A stretch of 64,000 nucleotides of DNA. Origin: UBA1181 sp045600225 (GTDB taxonomy: Bacteria; Bacteroidota; Bacteroidia; Bacteroidales; Paludibacteraceae). Within the stretch, counting starts at the first letter, position 1, and the number at the start of each line of letters is the position of its first letter. This document shows positions 18,049 to 26,680 of the stretch, in pieces. The translations under genes and the position numbers were made by a program. The notes under the pieces were generated by a model. The model was given only the letters and a program-made list of their open reading frames with translations, was not told where the DNA came from and did not search any database. The DNA lies in contig JAZRXL010000028.1 of NCBI GenBank assembly GCA_045600225.1, positions 84,549 through 148,548 on the forward strand, read 5' to 3'.

Positions 18049-19068
18049 ATGATTAGAGAAGTAAAATTTGAATCACAAGACCGTCGTATTGCGCAAATCA
18101 ACGCTGCGCTTGCAAAACACGGAATCAAATCTATAGAAGAGGCTAACCAAATCTGCGAGAAAGCTGGTTTGGATCCATACAAGACATGTGAGGAGACTCA
18201 GATGATTTGTTTTGAGAATGCAAAGTGGGCTTATGTAGTAGGTACTGCTATCGCATTGAAGGAAAAAGCTAAAGATGCAGTAGAGGCTGCAAAATATATC
18301 GGAGAGGGATTGCAATCATTCTGTATTCCTGGTTCTGTTGCTGATGACCGTAAGGTAGGTATCGGACATGGTAACTTGGCAGCTCGTTTGCTTTCTCCAG
18401 AGTCTAAGTGTTTCGCTTTCTTGGCAGGTCACGAGTCTTTCGCTGCTGCTGAAGGTGCAATCAAGATTGCTAAGATGGCTAACAAGTCAAGACCAGCTAA
18501 CAAGCCTTTGCGTTGTATCTTGAATGGTTTGGGTAAGGATGCTGCACAAATCATCTCTCGTATCAATGGTTTCACATACGTACAAACTAAGTTCGACTAC
18601 TTCACTGGTAAGTTGAAGGTGGTTAAGAAGATCGCTTACTCAGAAGGTGAGCGCGCTTCAGTAAACTGCTATGGCGCTGACGATGTTCGTGAAGGTGTTG
18701 CTATCATGTGGAAAGAGAATGTAGACGTGTCAATCACTGGTAACTCTACAAACCCAACTCGTTTCCAACACCCAGTTGCTGGTACTTACAAGAAAGAGCG
18801 TGTTCTTGCTGGTAAGCCTTATTTCTCAGTTGCTTCAGGTGGTGGAACAGGTCGTACTTTGCACCCAGATAATATGGCTGCAGGTCCTGCTTCTTACGGT
18901 ATGACTGATACACTTGGTCGTATGCACTCAGATGCTCAATTCGCTGGTTCTTCTTCAGTTCCTGCTCACGTTGAGATGATGGGATTCCTTGGAATCGGTA
19001 ACAACCCAATGGTAGGTTGTACTGTAGCATGTGCAGTAGAGGTTGACTTGTATTTGAACAAGAAATAA
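18049..19068 (+). CDS. GGGtGRT protein
   Basis: A 339-residue protein named for its conserved motif GGGTGRT, here at residues 264-270 (YFSVASGGGTGRTLHPDNM). It is rich in small residues, with cysteines at 36, 47, 54, 92, 121 and 156 plus two near the end (VGCTVACAVEVD). Codon use is as biased as in the NifU-like gene, so the two are probably made in similarly large amounts. The pairing with a NifU-like scaffold suggests an Fe-S-related task, but no reaction is established to my knowledge. The array B heptads replace a normal intergenic region. The terminator at 19088-19127 follows. Confidence 0.88.
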   Translation: MIREVKFESQDRRIAQINAALAKHGIKSIEEANQICEKAGLDPYKTCEETQMICFENAKWAYVVGTAIALKEKAKDAVEAAKYIGEGLQSFCIPGSVADDRKVGIGHGNLAARLLSPESKCFAFLAGHESFAAAEGAIKIAKMANKSRPANKPLRCILNGLGKDAAQIISRINGFTYVQTKFDYFTGKLKVVKKIAYSEGERASVNCYGADDVREGVAIMWKENVDVSITGNSTNPTRFQHPVAGTYKKERVLAGKPYFSVASGGGTGRTLHPDNMAAGPASYGMTDTLGRMHSDAQFAGSSSVPAHVEMMGFLGIGNNPMVGCTVACAVEVDLYLNKK

Positions 19069-19125
19069 TCTGTAAGATTATATAATGAACTCCCTGTGAT
19101 CGAAAAGATTGCAGGGAGTTTTTTT
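19066..19125 (+). repeat. 60-bp direct repeat, copy 1 (contains a terminator)
   Basis: Begins at the stop codon of the GGGtGRT gene. It is identical to 21021-21080 except for one base (G at 19087, T in copy 2). It includes the hairpin AACTCCCTG / CAGGGAGTT (19088-19096 and 19112-19120), followed by seven more T residues, so it is also a strong terminator. Confidence 0.92.
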
Positions 19126-19460
19126 TTATGGATAGACTCGTCCACATTCCAACCCAGCGCACACTCTGACACAAAGGAAGAGGATGTGCTGGGTGGGGAC
19201 GTGATACATGAAGCCACTGCGCATCTGAAAAACGCTACCTCTGCGGTGTGTATTGTATCTTCTATCACCTATATCCATACGAAAAATATGTACAAATTGT
19301 GAAAACAACGGACAGATAGTGAACTTCACCCAATGTCCGTTTCCTTTTCTTATCTTGTCCGATGTGTCCTATTACCTCACTCTAACTTTGCATCGTCATC
19401 AGGGATGAACAATCAATCCCAAGGATAGAAAAGGATTTTACTAATTAAAAAACAATCGTT
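19126..19460. other. Non-coding stretch upstream of the dipeptidase gene
   Basis: No convincing gene is present. It holds an inverted repeat CCCAGC..GCTGGG around 19158-19192 and a second one, ACGGACA (19308-19314) with TGTCCGT (19334-19340), followed by further GTCC-containing words. The latter lies just upstream of the -7 box and could be an operator. Confidence 0.4.
19383..19390 (+). promoter_or_regulatory. -7 box of the dipeptidase gene
   Basis: TAACTTTG followed by CATCGTC lies 70 bp upstream of the ATG. The nearest TTG (19355-19357) is 25 bp away, longer than the usual 19-21, so the promoter may depend on an activator. The ACGGACA inverted repeat lies upstream. Confidence 0.45.
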
Positions 19461-21020
19461 ATGGGTACAAAAAAAATTATTTTCGCAGCGTGTGTTGCTT
19501 TTGGTTCATTACTCGCAACTTCATGTAAAGAGGACAAAGACCTTATGCCATCAGAAGTGGAGCTTCAGGAGTCTGAAATGGATAAATTATCAAAGTTGGC
19601 TATCTATGAGTTTTTGGCATTTGCCCAAAATCCACGTTATGGATATCATTTGGACCAAGCACATGACTATCTTATGAATTGGGCAAGATCACATGGATTC
19701 AAATGCTACACAGATGCGGCTCAGAATGTCTGGTTTGACGTTCCCGCCACGGCAGGTATGGAGTCATCTCCTAAAGTGATTCTTCAAGCACACATGGATC
19801 AGATTTGTGCTTCGGCACCAGGTGAGACATACGACTATACCAAGGTGGTAGGAGAGCCTTACTATGAAGGGAATTTGTTGAAGGGACGCAAAGTGAACCT
19901 GGGCGCAGATGATGGATCTGGTGTGGGTATGATATTGGCATTAGTGTCTTCGAATATCTCCCATGGTGAGATTCGTGTGCTGATTACCACGAACGAGGAC
20001 TATACAATGGAGGGTGCTGCAACATTGAGCAGTGATGTGCTTGACGCTGAATACCTCATCAACATTGACAATGAATGGTTGGGTGAGATCGCCATTGGAT
20101 GCTACGGAGGGTTCTCGAAAGACTTCATCCAACACTATCAAACCATGGCACCTTCTGCTGGACAAAAAAAGATTACCTTCTCGGTGAGTGGACTTAAGGG
20201 AGGACATAGTGGTACAGAGATCGGAAAGGGTCATTTGAGCGCATCTTTCATTCTTGCCGAGATGCTCAATGAGGTGGTTGATCCTTATCAGGGAAGGATC
20301 ATTAACATCAATTGTGGTACCTACAAAAATGCCATACCAGATCAACTGACATTCAGTTTTGTGGTGAATGAGAACGATGTGGATGCGGTAAAGAAGCAAG
20401 TGGATGCGATGGTGGAAAACTATAAAAGAACCTATCCGGAGGAAAATGGCATTTGGAAGTTGGATGTCAACAATGCGGAAGGAAGCGATAAAGCACACGA
20501 CTCACAAGCGGTGACTGATCTTATCGAACTCTTCGGAAATGTTCCGCAGGGTGTGATTGAGGTTGATAATGCTACAGGTAGAATTACCAAGAGCAACAAC
20601 ATAGGTGTCGTGACTTTAACCGATGGTGAACTTTTGTTCAAGGTATTCCCTCGTTCAGATTACAGCAACTGGTTGGAAGTGTTGGAAAAACAATATGAAG
20701 CTTTAGCCGCAAGTATGGGAATAGAACTCATTTCAATTTCATCTACTCCAGTTTGGGAGAGCGATGGAATGGATGAACTGACAAATTTGATGGTTAAATG
20801 CCACAATGATTTAGGCATCAAGAATAATGTGGTCAAGGCTCCCGGTGGACTTGAAGCCGCTTACTTCTCACAGAAAAATCCAGCGTTGAAGTGCGTGAGT
20901 GTGGGACCAACCATCGATAATGCACACTCTATTGATGAAGCACTTCATGTCAGCACGGTAAAACCACTAATGACGGTAATTGTCAACGTACTAAAGAATA
21001 TCGGTAACGAGAAAATGTAA
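19461..21020 (+). CDS. PepD-like aminoacyl-histidine dipeptidase (M20), predicted lipoprotein
   Basis: Zinc dipeptidase of the PepD/M20C type: ILQAHMDQICA and NLGADDGSGVGMILAL (metal His/Asp), TTNEDYTMEGAATL (general-base Glu followed by Asp where Glu is usual), KGGHSGTEIGKG, and the closing GPTIDNAHSIDEALHVST. At 519 residues it is slightly longer than the cytoplasmic enzyme (about 485) because of a lipoprotein signal with lipobox LLATSC (Cys22). KEDKD follows the cysteine and resembles the acidic surface-export signal of Bacteroidota lipoproteins. The enzyme is therefore probably displayed on the cell surface to digest host or dietary dipeptides. The gene is bracketed by a 60-bp direct repeat. 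Confidence 0.9.
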   Translation: MGTKKIIFAACVAFGSLLATSCKEDKDLMPSEVELQESEMDKLSKLAIYEFLAFAQNPRYGYHLDQAHDYLMNWARSHGFKCYTDAAQNVWFDVPATAGMESSPKVILQAHMDQICASAPGETYDYTKVVGEPYYEGNLLKGRKVNLGADDGSGVGMILALVSSNISHGEIRVLITTNEDYTMEGAATLSSDVLDAEYLINIDNEWLGEIAIGCYGGFSKDFIQHYQTMAPSAGQKKITFSVSGLKGGHSGTEIGKGHLSASFILAEMLNEVVDPYQGRIININCGTYKNAIPDQLTFSFVVNENDVDAVKKQVDAMVENYKRTYPEENGIWKLDVNNAEGSDKAHDSQAVTDLIELFGNVPQGVIEVDNATGRITKSNNIGVVTLTDGELLFKVFPRSDYSNWLEVLEKQYEALAASMGIELISISSTPVWESDGMDELTNLMVKCHNDLGIKNNVVKAPGGLEAAYFSQKNPALKCVSVGPTIDNAHSIDEALHVSTVKPLMTVIVNVLKNIGNEKM

Positions 21021-21080
21021 TAATCTGTAAGATTATATAATTAACTCCCTGTGATCGAAAAGATTGCAGGGAGTTTTTTT
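21021..21080 (+). repeat. 60-bp direct repeat, copy 2 (contains a terminator)
   Basis: Second copy of 19066-19125 with one mismatch. It lies three bases after the CAAAATG-TAA end of the dipeptidase gene and carries the same hairpin (21043-21051 with 21067-21075) followed by more T residues. It serves as terminator for the dipeptidase gene. Confidence 0.92.
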
Positions 21081-21149
21081 ATGCTCTTGGAACTTTGGGG
21101 AGTAGCCACTTTTTGTACTTATTGAAAATGGATACATATTTGATGCAGC

Positions 21150-21230
21150 TCCCTGAACGTAGTCGAAGGGAACTGACTGCAGGCAGAGCACGGCAATACG
21201 TTGGCTGAGCGTAGTCAAAGCCAACGTATT
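21150..21230. repeat. Two hairpins sharing a GARCGTAGTCRA loop
   Basis: Hairpin one (21150-21171) has arms TCCCT/AGGGA around GAACGTAGTCGA. Hairpin two (21195-21230) has perfect 12-bp arms around GAGCGTAGTCAA. The shared loop with different arms looks like a dispersed palindromic repeat. It lies between two convergent genes, so hairpin two can also act as a two-way terminator. Confidence 0.65.
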
Positions 21231-21235
21231 ACTAT

Positions 21236-22726
21236 TTATTTTCTTATTTGTAGTGATTTCTTACCTTTTTGAATAACTATTCCTTGGTATGCTTTTGAAA
21301 CTTTTACGCCAGAGAGATTGTATCGTTGTTGATTCTCTTTGTCGCTATCTTGTTGCGCATCTTGAAGAGAAGTCGTTGTGCCATTGAAATCATATTCGAT
21401 AGTTTGTGTGTCGAGGATATAGTCGCAAGCGATGATAGGGTCGGTTGTTGCGAATCCGTTGTCATCGTATTCCAATGCTGTTGGAATCATTACGTCCAAT
21501 GATTCTCCGGGTAACAAACCTTTCAATGATTCTTCCGATCGGATGGAACCAATGGCAAAATAGGCATCGCGGTAAATCGGTGCCACACCAGTGTTGGTGA
21601 CGGTGATTTGCGTTTGCGTACCGTCGCTTGTGCAGCGGGTTACCAGAAAATGGTAGCCAGTAGCCATGCTGCACTCTTTGAATCGAGCGGCATTATTGTA
21701 TGAATTTCTTCCAGAAGGATTGTCGTTGGCAATCATGAATGTGATGTGATATTTAGCCGATTGTTCCTCCCATGTATGTCCATATAGTCCTTCTGGGTTG
21801 GTGAAGTTCTTCTGATCTTTGTCAGAGTAGTAACTGATTTCTCCTCCGCATACACCTGTGGTCCATCGTTCTTTGCCCATCGTGTTCCAGCATCTTTCGT
21901 TGTATCCGTCGGCTGATCCTATCTCGTGATTCTCGTGCATAAAGGAGTCGTCGAAGATACCGAACGACAGAGCTTTTAGCTCCTTGTCGGCTGCGAAAGG
22001 AGTATATTCACTACTTGCAGCATCTTTACTGATAGCCCAAGGAATATTACTCATTACGTTTGAAAGATGTAGAAAGAATTCCTTTTGAAATTCTTTACTA
22101 GGGAAGTTCTTGCCGAATTGGATGTCCACACCATTGTCATCGTAGATGTGGTATTCTGACCAGTGACCGAATCCCACCTCTACGAAAGCTAGGCGGGCAT
22201 CCTTTTCATACCTCTCTGCAAAGTCGGTATAAAACTGTTTGGTGAATCGTTTCAGTTCACTATTGCTCCAGTCGGCGTAGTAGGTAGCACCGTCGCCTGC
22301 TACGTTTTTGTAGGTTTCGTTGTAATCTGATCTTGCCTTTATATAGGCAGGCACACCAGTAGAACCAGCAGTGTTGTCGACCATCTTTACACCTGGGTAT
22401 TCATAGAAAAAGCGAATCACAGCTTGGTGGTTGCGACTTTGAATATCATCAAGAAGTCGATCCAGATAGCTCCAATTATATTGTATAGTGCCATCTTCGT
22501 CGCAGCCCGTCACTACCTTGCTTGGCGGAACGTATGAAAATTCTAATGCGTGGCTACTTCCATAATCAGCATATCGACTCTTGGATTCTTCAGGCCAAAG
22601 AATGAGTCCTGTCATTGGTTGGACATGAGTTACTTGAGATCTGAGATGGATCTGTTTCCAATTGGCAGCAAAGCCATTCCACACGAGTAAAGTGTAGAAA
22701 ATGAGTAATAGAGAGTTCTTTTTCAT
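21236..22726 (-). CDS. Secreted DUF4832-type glycoside-hydrolase-like protein
   Basis: Secreted protein with signal peptide MKKNSLLLIFYTLLVWNGFA. The body resembles DUF4832 proteins: an N-terminal barrel with NWSYLDRLLDDIQSRNHQAV, FVEVGFGHWSEYHIYDD (a likely catalytic-face segment) and GGEISYYSD, then a beta-sandwich ending TTSLQDAQQDSD. The last 30 residues (YNLSGVKVSKAYQGIVIQKG) look like a T9SS-type sorting tail. The start at 22726 is chosen because the signal peptide begins there and a good promoter lies just upstream (22775-22806); the open frame to 22777 overlaps that promoter. The substrate is unknown. Confidence 0.75.
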   Translation of the reverse strand: MKKNSLLLIFYTLLVWNGFAANWKQIHLRSQVTHVQPMTGLILWPEESKSRYADYGSSHALEFSYVPPSKVVTGCDEDGTIQYNWSYLDRLLDDIQSRNHQAVIRFFYEYPGVKMVDNTAGSTGVPAYIKARSDYNETYKNVAGDGATYYADWSNSELKRFTKQFYTDFAERYEKDARLAFVEVGFGHWSEYHIYDDNGVDIQFGKNFPSKEFQKEFFLHLSNVMSNIPWAISKDAASSEYTPFAADKELKALSFGIFDDSFMHENHEIGSADGYNERCWNTMGKERWTTGVCGGEISYYSDKDQKNFTNPEGLYGHTWEEQSAKYHITFMIANDNPSGRNSYNNAARFKECSMATGYHFLVTRCTSDGTQTQITVTNTGVAPIYRDAYFAIGSIRSEESLKGLLPGESLDVMIPTALEYDDNGFATTDPIIACDYILDTQTIEYDFNGTTTSLQDAQQDSDKENQQRYNLSGVKVSKAYQGIVIQKGKKSLQIRK

Positions 22727-22774
22727 TCCCGAATCATAAATAATGCATAGAAGTGGTTCATAAATAATTCTAGA

Positions 22775-22806
22775 CAAAGGTAAATCAAAATATGCTGTCG
22801 AGCAAA
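22775..22806 (-). promoter_or_regulatory. Bacteroidota-type promoter of the DUF4832 gene
   Basis: On the minus strand TTTG (22806-22803), a 20-bp spacer and TACCTTTG (22782-22775) match the -33/-7 consensus. The expected transcript start is near 22768, which supports the ATG at 22726. Confidence 0.75.
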
Positions 22807-22865
22807 CCGTAAGTGATCCCTCAAGGTCACGTTATTTATCAAATCACACTGCATAATACGAACCC

Positions 22866-22897
22866 GTTGTCTTTAAGCGATATTCTTTCTACCTTTG
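22866..22897 (+). promoter_or_regulatory. Bacteroidota-type promoter of the decayed secreted-protein gene
   Basis: TTG at 22866-22868, 21-bp spacer, TACCTTTG at 22890-22897. It still looks functional although its gene is broken. It is divergent from the DUF4832 promoter. Confidence 0.65.
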
Positions 22898-22914
22898 CAA
22901 AAAAATGAAAGTCA

Positions 22915-23546
22915 ATGAGTAAAAAAGCGTCGATTCTTCTTTCTTTCCTGTTGTTCTTTAGTGCAGCAATGGCAGGAAACGTGACATCCGAGCAGGAAAT
23001 ATCGTCTGACTGCCACCTCTCAAGGAAAATCTGAGACCATACAGACCGACGAACTCCGCATCTCTGTAGATCCAAAGACAGATTACAGCAAATATCTGTT
23101 TGTGGATACAACTAATATGAAGGCAGGCAACAGTTGGGGCAACGACATTCTATCGGGCAAGAATACTACATTGAAGTAGCAGGTGGGTTCGGGTTCGTTA
23201 AATGTAAAGCCGAAGATTTCCGCATTGAGTCATCTCCCGAACATGTTACCATGCAATGACTGGAACCAAACTTTACAACTGCCAGGTGATCAACAACGAG
23301 AATGGTATAGACGCTTCGTGCGAAGCATACAACACCCTGTTCTAGAACAACACCGTGTGCGATGCAGAACCGGAAGCACTTCTCGAAAACTGTACCTTCG
23401 ATGTCGCCCCATCTAGCATCACGCTTATACCTAATTCAGTCAGGAAGGATGGCGACATCTATGACCTTTTAGGACGCAAGATCAAGCGGGTCACAAGGTC
23501 TGGAGTGTATTTGTTGGGGAATAAGAAACAATTTGTGAAACCATAA
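22915..23546 (+). pseudogene. Decayed secreted beta-helix-like protein with T9SS-like tail
   Basis: Pieces of one secreted protein survive in different frames. The first is an ATG with signal peptide (MSKKASILLSFLLFFSAAMA) that stops after 39 codons. A second piece in another frame (TDELRISVDPKTDYSKYLFV) stops at 23177. Then come FVKCKAEDFRIESS and LYNCQVINNENGIDASCEAY, and lastly NNTVCDAEPEALLENCTFDV with a closing YDLLGRKIKRVTRSGVYLLG tail. The Asn-rich spaced repeats resemble a right-handed beta-helix (polysaccharide-lyase style), and the tail resembles a T9SS sorting signal. At least two frameshifts, several stops and probably a deletion of the catalytic region make it inactive. Confidence 0.7.
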
Positions 23547-23643
23547 AGATATACTATTAGCGGTGGGGGAAGAAGGGGATAGACATTTCTATATTCAAAC
23601 ATTTTATTTGCCTTTGCAACGTATATAATTAACATAGAATCGA

Positions 23644-24966
23644 ATGAATAAAAAAATATTAGTTCTAATTTGGGCAGTATGTGGTTTTACTGCTCTTTCT
23701 GCACAAGAGACTGGGTCTGCACAAGTAGGATCTGAGGTTCAAGAACAAGAAAGTCTTTCCTCTACGAAGGAGAGAATGTCAAAATGGTCGCTACAGGCTA
23801 GAGGAGGTATATCGTTGTTGTCGTACGCCGAAACAGCCAACGAGAAATTCTACAAGGGTATGTCCGATAACGGTATGGCGGCGTTGTCGCTTGAGTACAC
23901 GTTCACACAATTGTGGGGACTTGGATTGTCGGCAACGTGGATCAACAACAACCAGCACAATTACGACAACTCTATCTTCGCATTTGATATTTATGCGAGC
24001 ATTAACTTGTCCAATTGGTTGGCACCTAACCGTAGATGGCAGAAATTTAACTCCTTCTTGAATTTTGGAGTTGGTATGCCTTTGACATCATGGAAAAATG
24101 CTTACTACATTAGTGATGGTGTGAAATATGAGTTGGAAGATGAGACTCATTTCTCTCGTCCTTATATCAAACCTGGTCTTCAATATGAGTATGAGGTGAC
24201 AAAATGGTTGGCTGCCGGCCTTTACGTCGATGCTTTGATCGGTATGACAAGGCCAAGCAATGCTCAAGGAACATTGTGTATCCATCCAACCAAAAATGGT
24301 GGACGAGTGGTTCTTTTGAGCGGAGTGGCTCTACGCTTTAAACTCAATTCAAAAAATCGTGTTCATATCCTCAATACTACACCTGGAATGACGGCGACAG
24401 TGGCTGCAGATAATGGTAATTGTTCTGAATTACAAGCCCTATTGGATGCTCAGAATCAAAAGATGGACAGTATAGCGAAAGCTATGAATGATGAAATGCA
24501 AAAGGTGAAGTCTGATAATGAAAAACTATCTAATCAGTTGAAAACTACCCAAGACAGTTTGAATGCTATGAAATCAAGATTTGTGGCGTATGTGAACAGA
24601 CCTACTGCCGAGGAAAAAAATACCATCGAGACGGCAATGGCCAACCTTCGCTTTGAGACGGGAAAGGCAACGATTGTAGCCTCATCTTATCCGAATCTCG
24701 ATCGAATTGTGAAACTTCTTAATGAACACGATAAATGGATGGCGAATATCGAAGGTCATACAGACAACGTAGGTGATCCGGTTAAAAATATGACTCTTAG
24801 TAAGGAACGTGCTGCCGCTGTTAAGCAGTATCTTATCAATAAGGGTATCAAAGCAGATCGTATCCAAAGCGAAGGCTATGGTGACACAAGACCTGTTGCG
24901 CCTAACACCACAGAGAAAGGCCGTGCAAAGAATCGTCGCGTGTTGCTTGAGGTGATCGTCAAGTAA
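23644..24966 (+). CDS. OmpA-family outer-membrane protein
   Basis: A 440-residue protein: signal peptide (1-20, cleavage after LSAQ), an N-terminal eight-strand-like barrel (about 45-240, e.g. WSLQARGGISLLSYAETAN), and a short coiled-coil with NEKLSNQLKTTQDSLNAMKS (about 270-315). A C-terminal OmpA peptidoglycan-binding domain follows, with NLRFETGKATIV, NIEGHTDNVGDP and LSKERAAAVKQYLINKGI, ending in GRAKNRRVLLEV. It ties the outer membrane to the cell wall. It stands alone and is ended by the hairpin at 25024-25058. Confidence 0.92.
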   Translation: MNKKILVLIWAVCGFTALSAQETGSAQVGSEVQEQESLSSTKERMSKWSLQARGGISLLSYAETANEKFYKGMSDNGMAALSLEYTFTQLWGLGLSATWINNNQHNYDNSIFAFDIYASINLSNWLAPNRRWQKFNSFLNFGVGMPLTSWKNAYYISDGVKYELEDETHFSRPYIKPGLQYEYEVTKWLAAGLYVDALIGMTRPSNAQGTLCIHPTKNGGRVVLLSGVALRFKLNSKNRVHILNTTPGMTATVAADNGNCSELQALLDAQNQKMDSIAKAMNDEMQKVKSDNEKLSNQLKTTQDSLNAMKSRFVAYVNRPTAEEKNTIETAMANLRFETGKATIVASSYPNLDRIVKLLNEHDKWMANIEGHTDNVGDPVKNMTLSKERAAAVKQYLINKGIKADRIQSEGYGDTRPVAPNTTEKGRAKNRRVLLEVIVK

Positions 24967-25269
24967 AAAATAGAAAAGGTTTCTGTGAATATGACAAAAG
25001 CAGAATAACCAGTTCAAATAAAGAAATGCCAACCGAGATTGACTCAGTTGGCATTTTTAATTGTATTGCTATTAGTAAATAGCGGTGCGAAGATATTAGT
25101 TTTTATCGAGTTGCCTAAGTTGTTCTGTCCGACTTTATGATTTTATGAATAGGCTCGTTCCGTCTTTGTGGCTGAATGCCGACTCGCGGCCGTTGCATTG
25201 GCTGTTGAGTGAAAAGGAGTATAGGGTGGGGGTGGAGTGCATAGGAAGAGCGAGTATATGTTTGTTGTG
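24967..25269. other. Intergenic stretch between OmpA-family and GT2 genes
   Basis: The first part holds the two-way terminator at 25024-25058. The remainder (25062-25269) has no convincing gene on either strand. It is somewhat richer in G+C than the adjoining exopolysaccharide genes and may be leftover sequence from earlier rearrangement. Confidence 0.4.
25024..25058. terminator. Bidirectional hairpin terminator
   Basis: Arms AAATGCCAAC (25024-25033) and GTTGGCATTT (25047-25056), with an inner GAG/CTC extension and a T tract after. It sits between convergent genes (OmpA-family, plus; GT2, minus). Confidence 0.85.
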
Positions 25270-26034
25270 TCACCATTTCAGTTCTCCTAACTTTTTTAGA
25301 TATCGGCATCCCTCCATGATACTGTTGGAGTAGATGCCGTGCTTTTTTAATGCGTGTTGATGCTCTTTTAATACTCGTAGATGACTTTTTAACCCAGATG
25401 TAGAAATTCCACCCACGCGCATGGTGACGAAGTCTGTGGCAAGATATTTTGTGTTGATTTTGCCTGGGTAAATGAAACGAAGTAGAAGTTCGAAATCGGC
25501 AGCTATACGATATTGTGTGTCGAAATAACCGAATCGATCGAACAGATCACGTCGGCAGTAGAAAGAAGGGTGGGCGGGCATATAGCCGTAGCGCATCTTC
25601 TCGGGTGTGAATTTCTTCGATGAGTAGTAGCGGACGCATTTAGTGAGGTTGTTAGGGGCAACGTAATGCACGTCTCCGTATACGGCATCGAGTTGGTCGT
25701 TTTGCATTTCTTGGGCGACTCGCTCCAGAATATTGGTGGAGGTAAAGAAGTCATCGGAGTTGAGGATACCGATGATATCACCTGTCGTGGCTTGGATGCC
25801 TATATTCATCGCATCGTAGATGCCCTTGTCGGGCTCACTGATGATGCGGAGTCTGCCTTCGAACTTGGGCTCGTATGTTCGGCAAATCGCTATCGTATCG
25901 TCTTTTGAACCTCCATCTTTGATGATGAGTTCGTAGTTTGTGTAGCTCTGGGCGAGCACGCTCTCCAGCGTGTCTTTGATTGTCTTACCACTGTTGTAGC
26001 AAGTGGTGACGATTGAAATTTTGGGTGTCAGCAT
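25270..26034 (-). CDS. GT2 family glycosyltransferase
   Basis: Inverting glycosyltransferase with a GT-A fold. The N-terminus KISIVTTCYNSGKTIKDTLE, then ELIIKDGGSKDDTIAIC, GDIIGILNSDDFFTSTNIL (DxD-like SDD) and IAADFELLLRFIYPG are typical of the WcaA/PGL group. About 254 residues, normal length. I choose ATG 26034 because it aligns with the start of the duplicated fragment at 28187; an upstream ATG (26046) is also in frame. It is the last gene of the minus-strand exopolysaccharide region. Its first 50 codons are duplicated at 28035-28187. Confidence 0.88.
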   Translation of the reverse strand: MLTPKISIVTTCYNSGKTIKDTLESVLAQSYTNYELIIKDGGSKDDTIAICRTYEPKFEGRLRIISEPDKGIYDAMNIGIQATTGDIIGILNSDDFFTSTNILERVAQEMQNDQLDAVYGDVHYVAPNNLTKCVRYYSSKKFTPEKMRYGYMPAHPSFYCRRDLFDRFGYFDTQYRIAADFELLLRFIYPGKINTKYLATDFVTMRVGGISTSGLKSHLRVLKEHQHALKKHGIYSNSIMEGCRYLKKLGELKW

Positions 26035-26098
26035 ATATACATGCATTCGTTTTGCGAGAAATTCGGAGGTATATAAGGCAAAATAGTTATGCGATTTA

Positions 26099-26680
26099 TT
26101 AAGTGTTAGACAAATACTGAGATAGATCCGATATTGTCAACCTTCCATCAAAAAATTGTTTTGCGATTTCAACATCTGCATTATACCTAGTATTAACAAG
26201 ATACTTGATGGTGTTTCGAAAAGTGACAAACTCTGGGTATCCACTAATTTGCGAAAAAAGCTGACGGAGTTTGGGATTATTTGACGCATCTTCCAACTTT
26301 GTGATCTTACGGAAATCCTTTTCATTTGCAGGATAACCGATTGCGCTTAAATTCGCTTTCATTTCTTTTGCAGCATCCCACACAAATTGATCCATAGCTT
26401 TACTGACTTTAAACAAAAACCTTTTACCATCCTTATGCGGATAAAAGGAAATGTGCTGTTGTGCGTAAGGAGATATAAATTCGTATTTTATAAAGCCAGG
26501 GTCGATTGATGGTTGTTTTTTGTCTTCATCGATAATGCCAATAGCAAACTCATCAGTGGAATTAAGTACTTGCATGACTTTGTTGCAGCACCCCTTATGT
26601 TTCACACTTCCGCCCACAATGTACCCCATAATATTTGTGTCAACATTACATTCTGGGTATATATTCTCTTGTCGTGCCAT
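26099..26680 (-). CDS. Small partner of the AAA ATPase, possibly Toprim-like
   Basis: A 193-residue protein I do not assign to a family. MARQENIYPECNVDTNIMGY places a Glu near a predicted first strand. FAIGIIDEDKKQ is a hydrophobic strand ending in Asp-x-Asp, the layout of a small Toprim nuclease core. The rest is helical. Its ATG (26680) shares one base with the TGA stop of the ATPase (TGATG), so translation is coupled. The frame is open three bases upstream at a TTG, which is less likely. ATPase plus small effector suggests a defence module, but that is inference. Confidence 0.6.
   Translation of the reverse strand: MARQENIYPECNVDTNIMGYIVGGSVKHKGCCNKVMQVLNSTDEFAIGIIDEDKKQPSIDPGFIKYEFISPYAQQHISFYPHKDGKRFLFKVSKAMDQFVWDAAKEMKANLSAIGYPANEKDFRKITKLEDASNNPKLRQLFSQISGYPEFVTFRNTIKYLVNTRYNADVEIAKQFFDGRLTISDLSQYLSNT

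Noticed and set aside
19096..19329. Short open frames on both strands in the gap before the dipeptidase gene
   Set aside because: They overlap the terminator copy and inverted repeats, lack protein-like composition and have no promoter.
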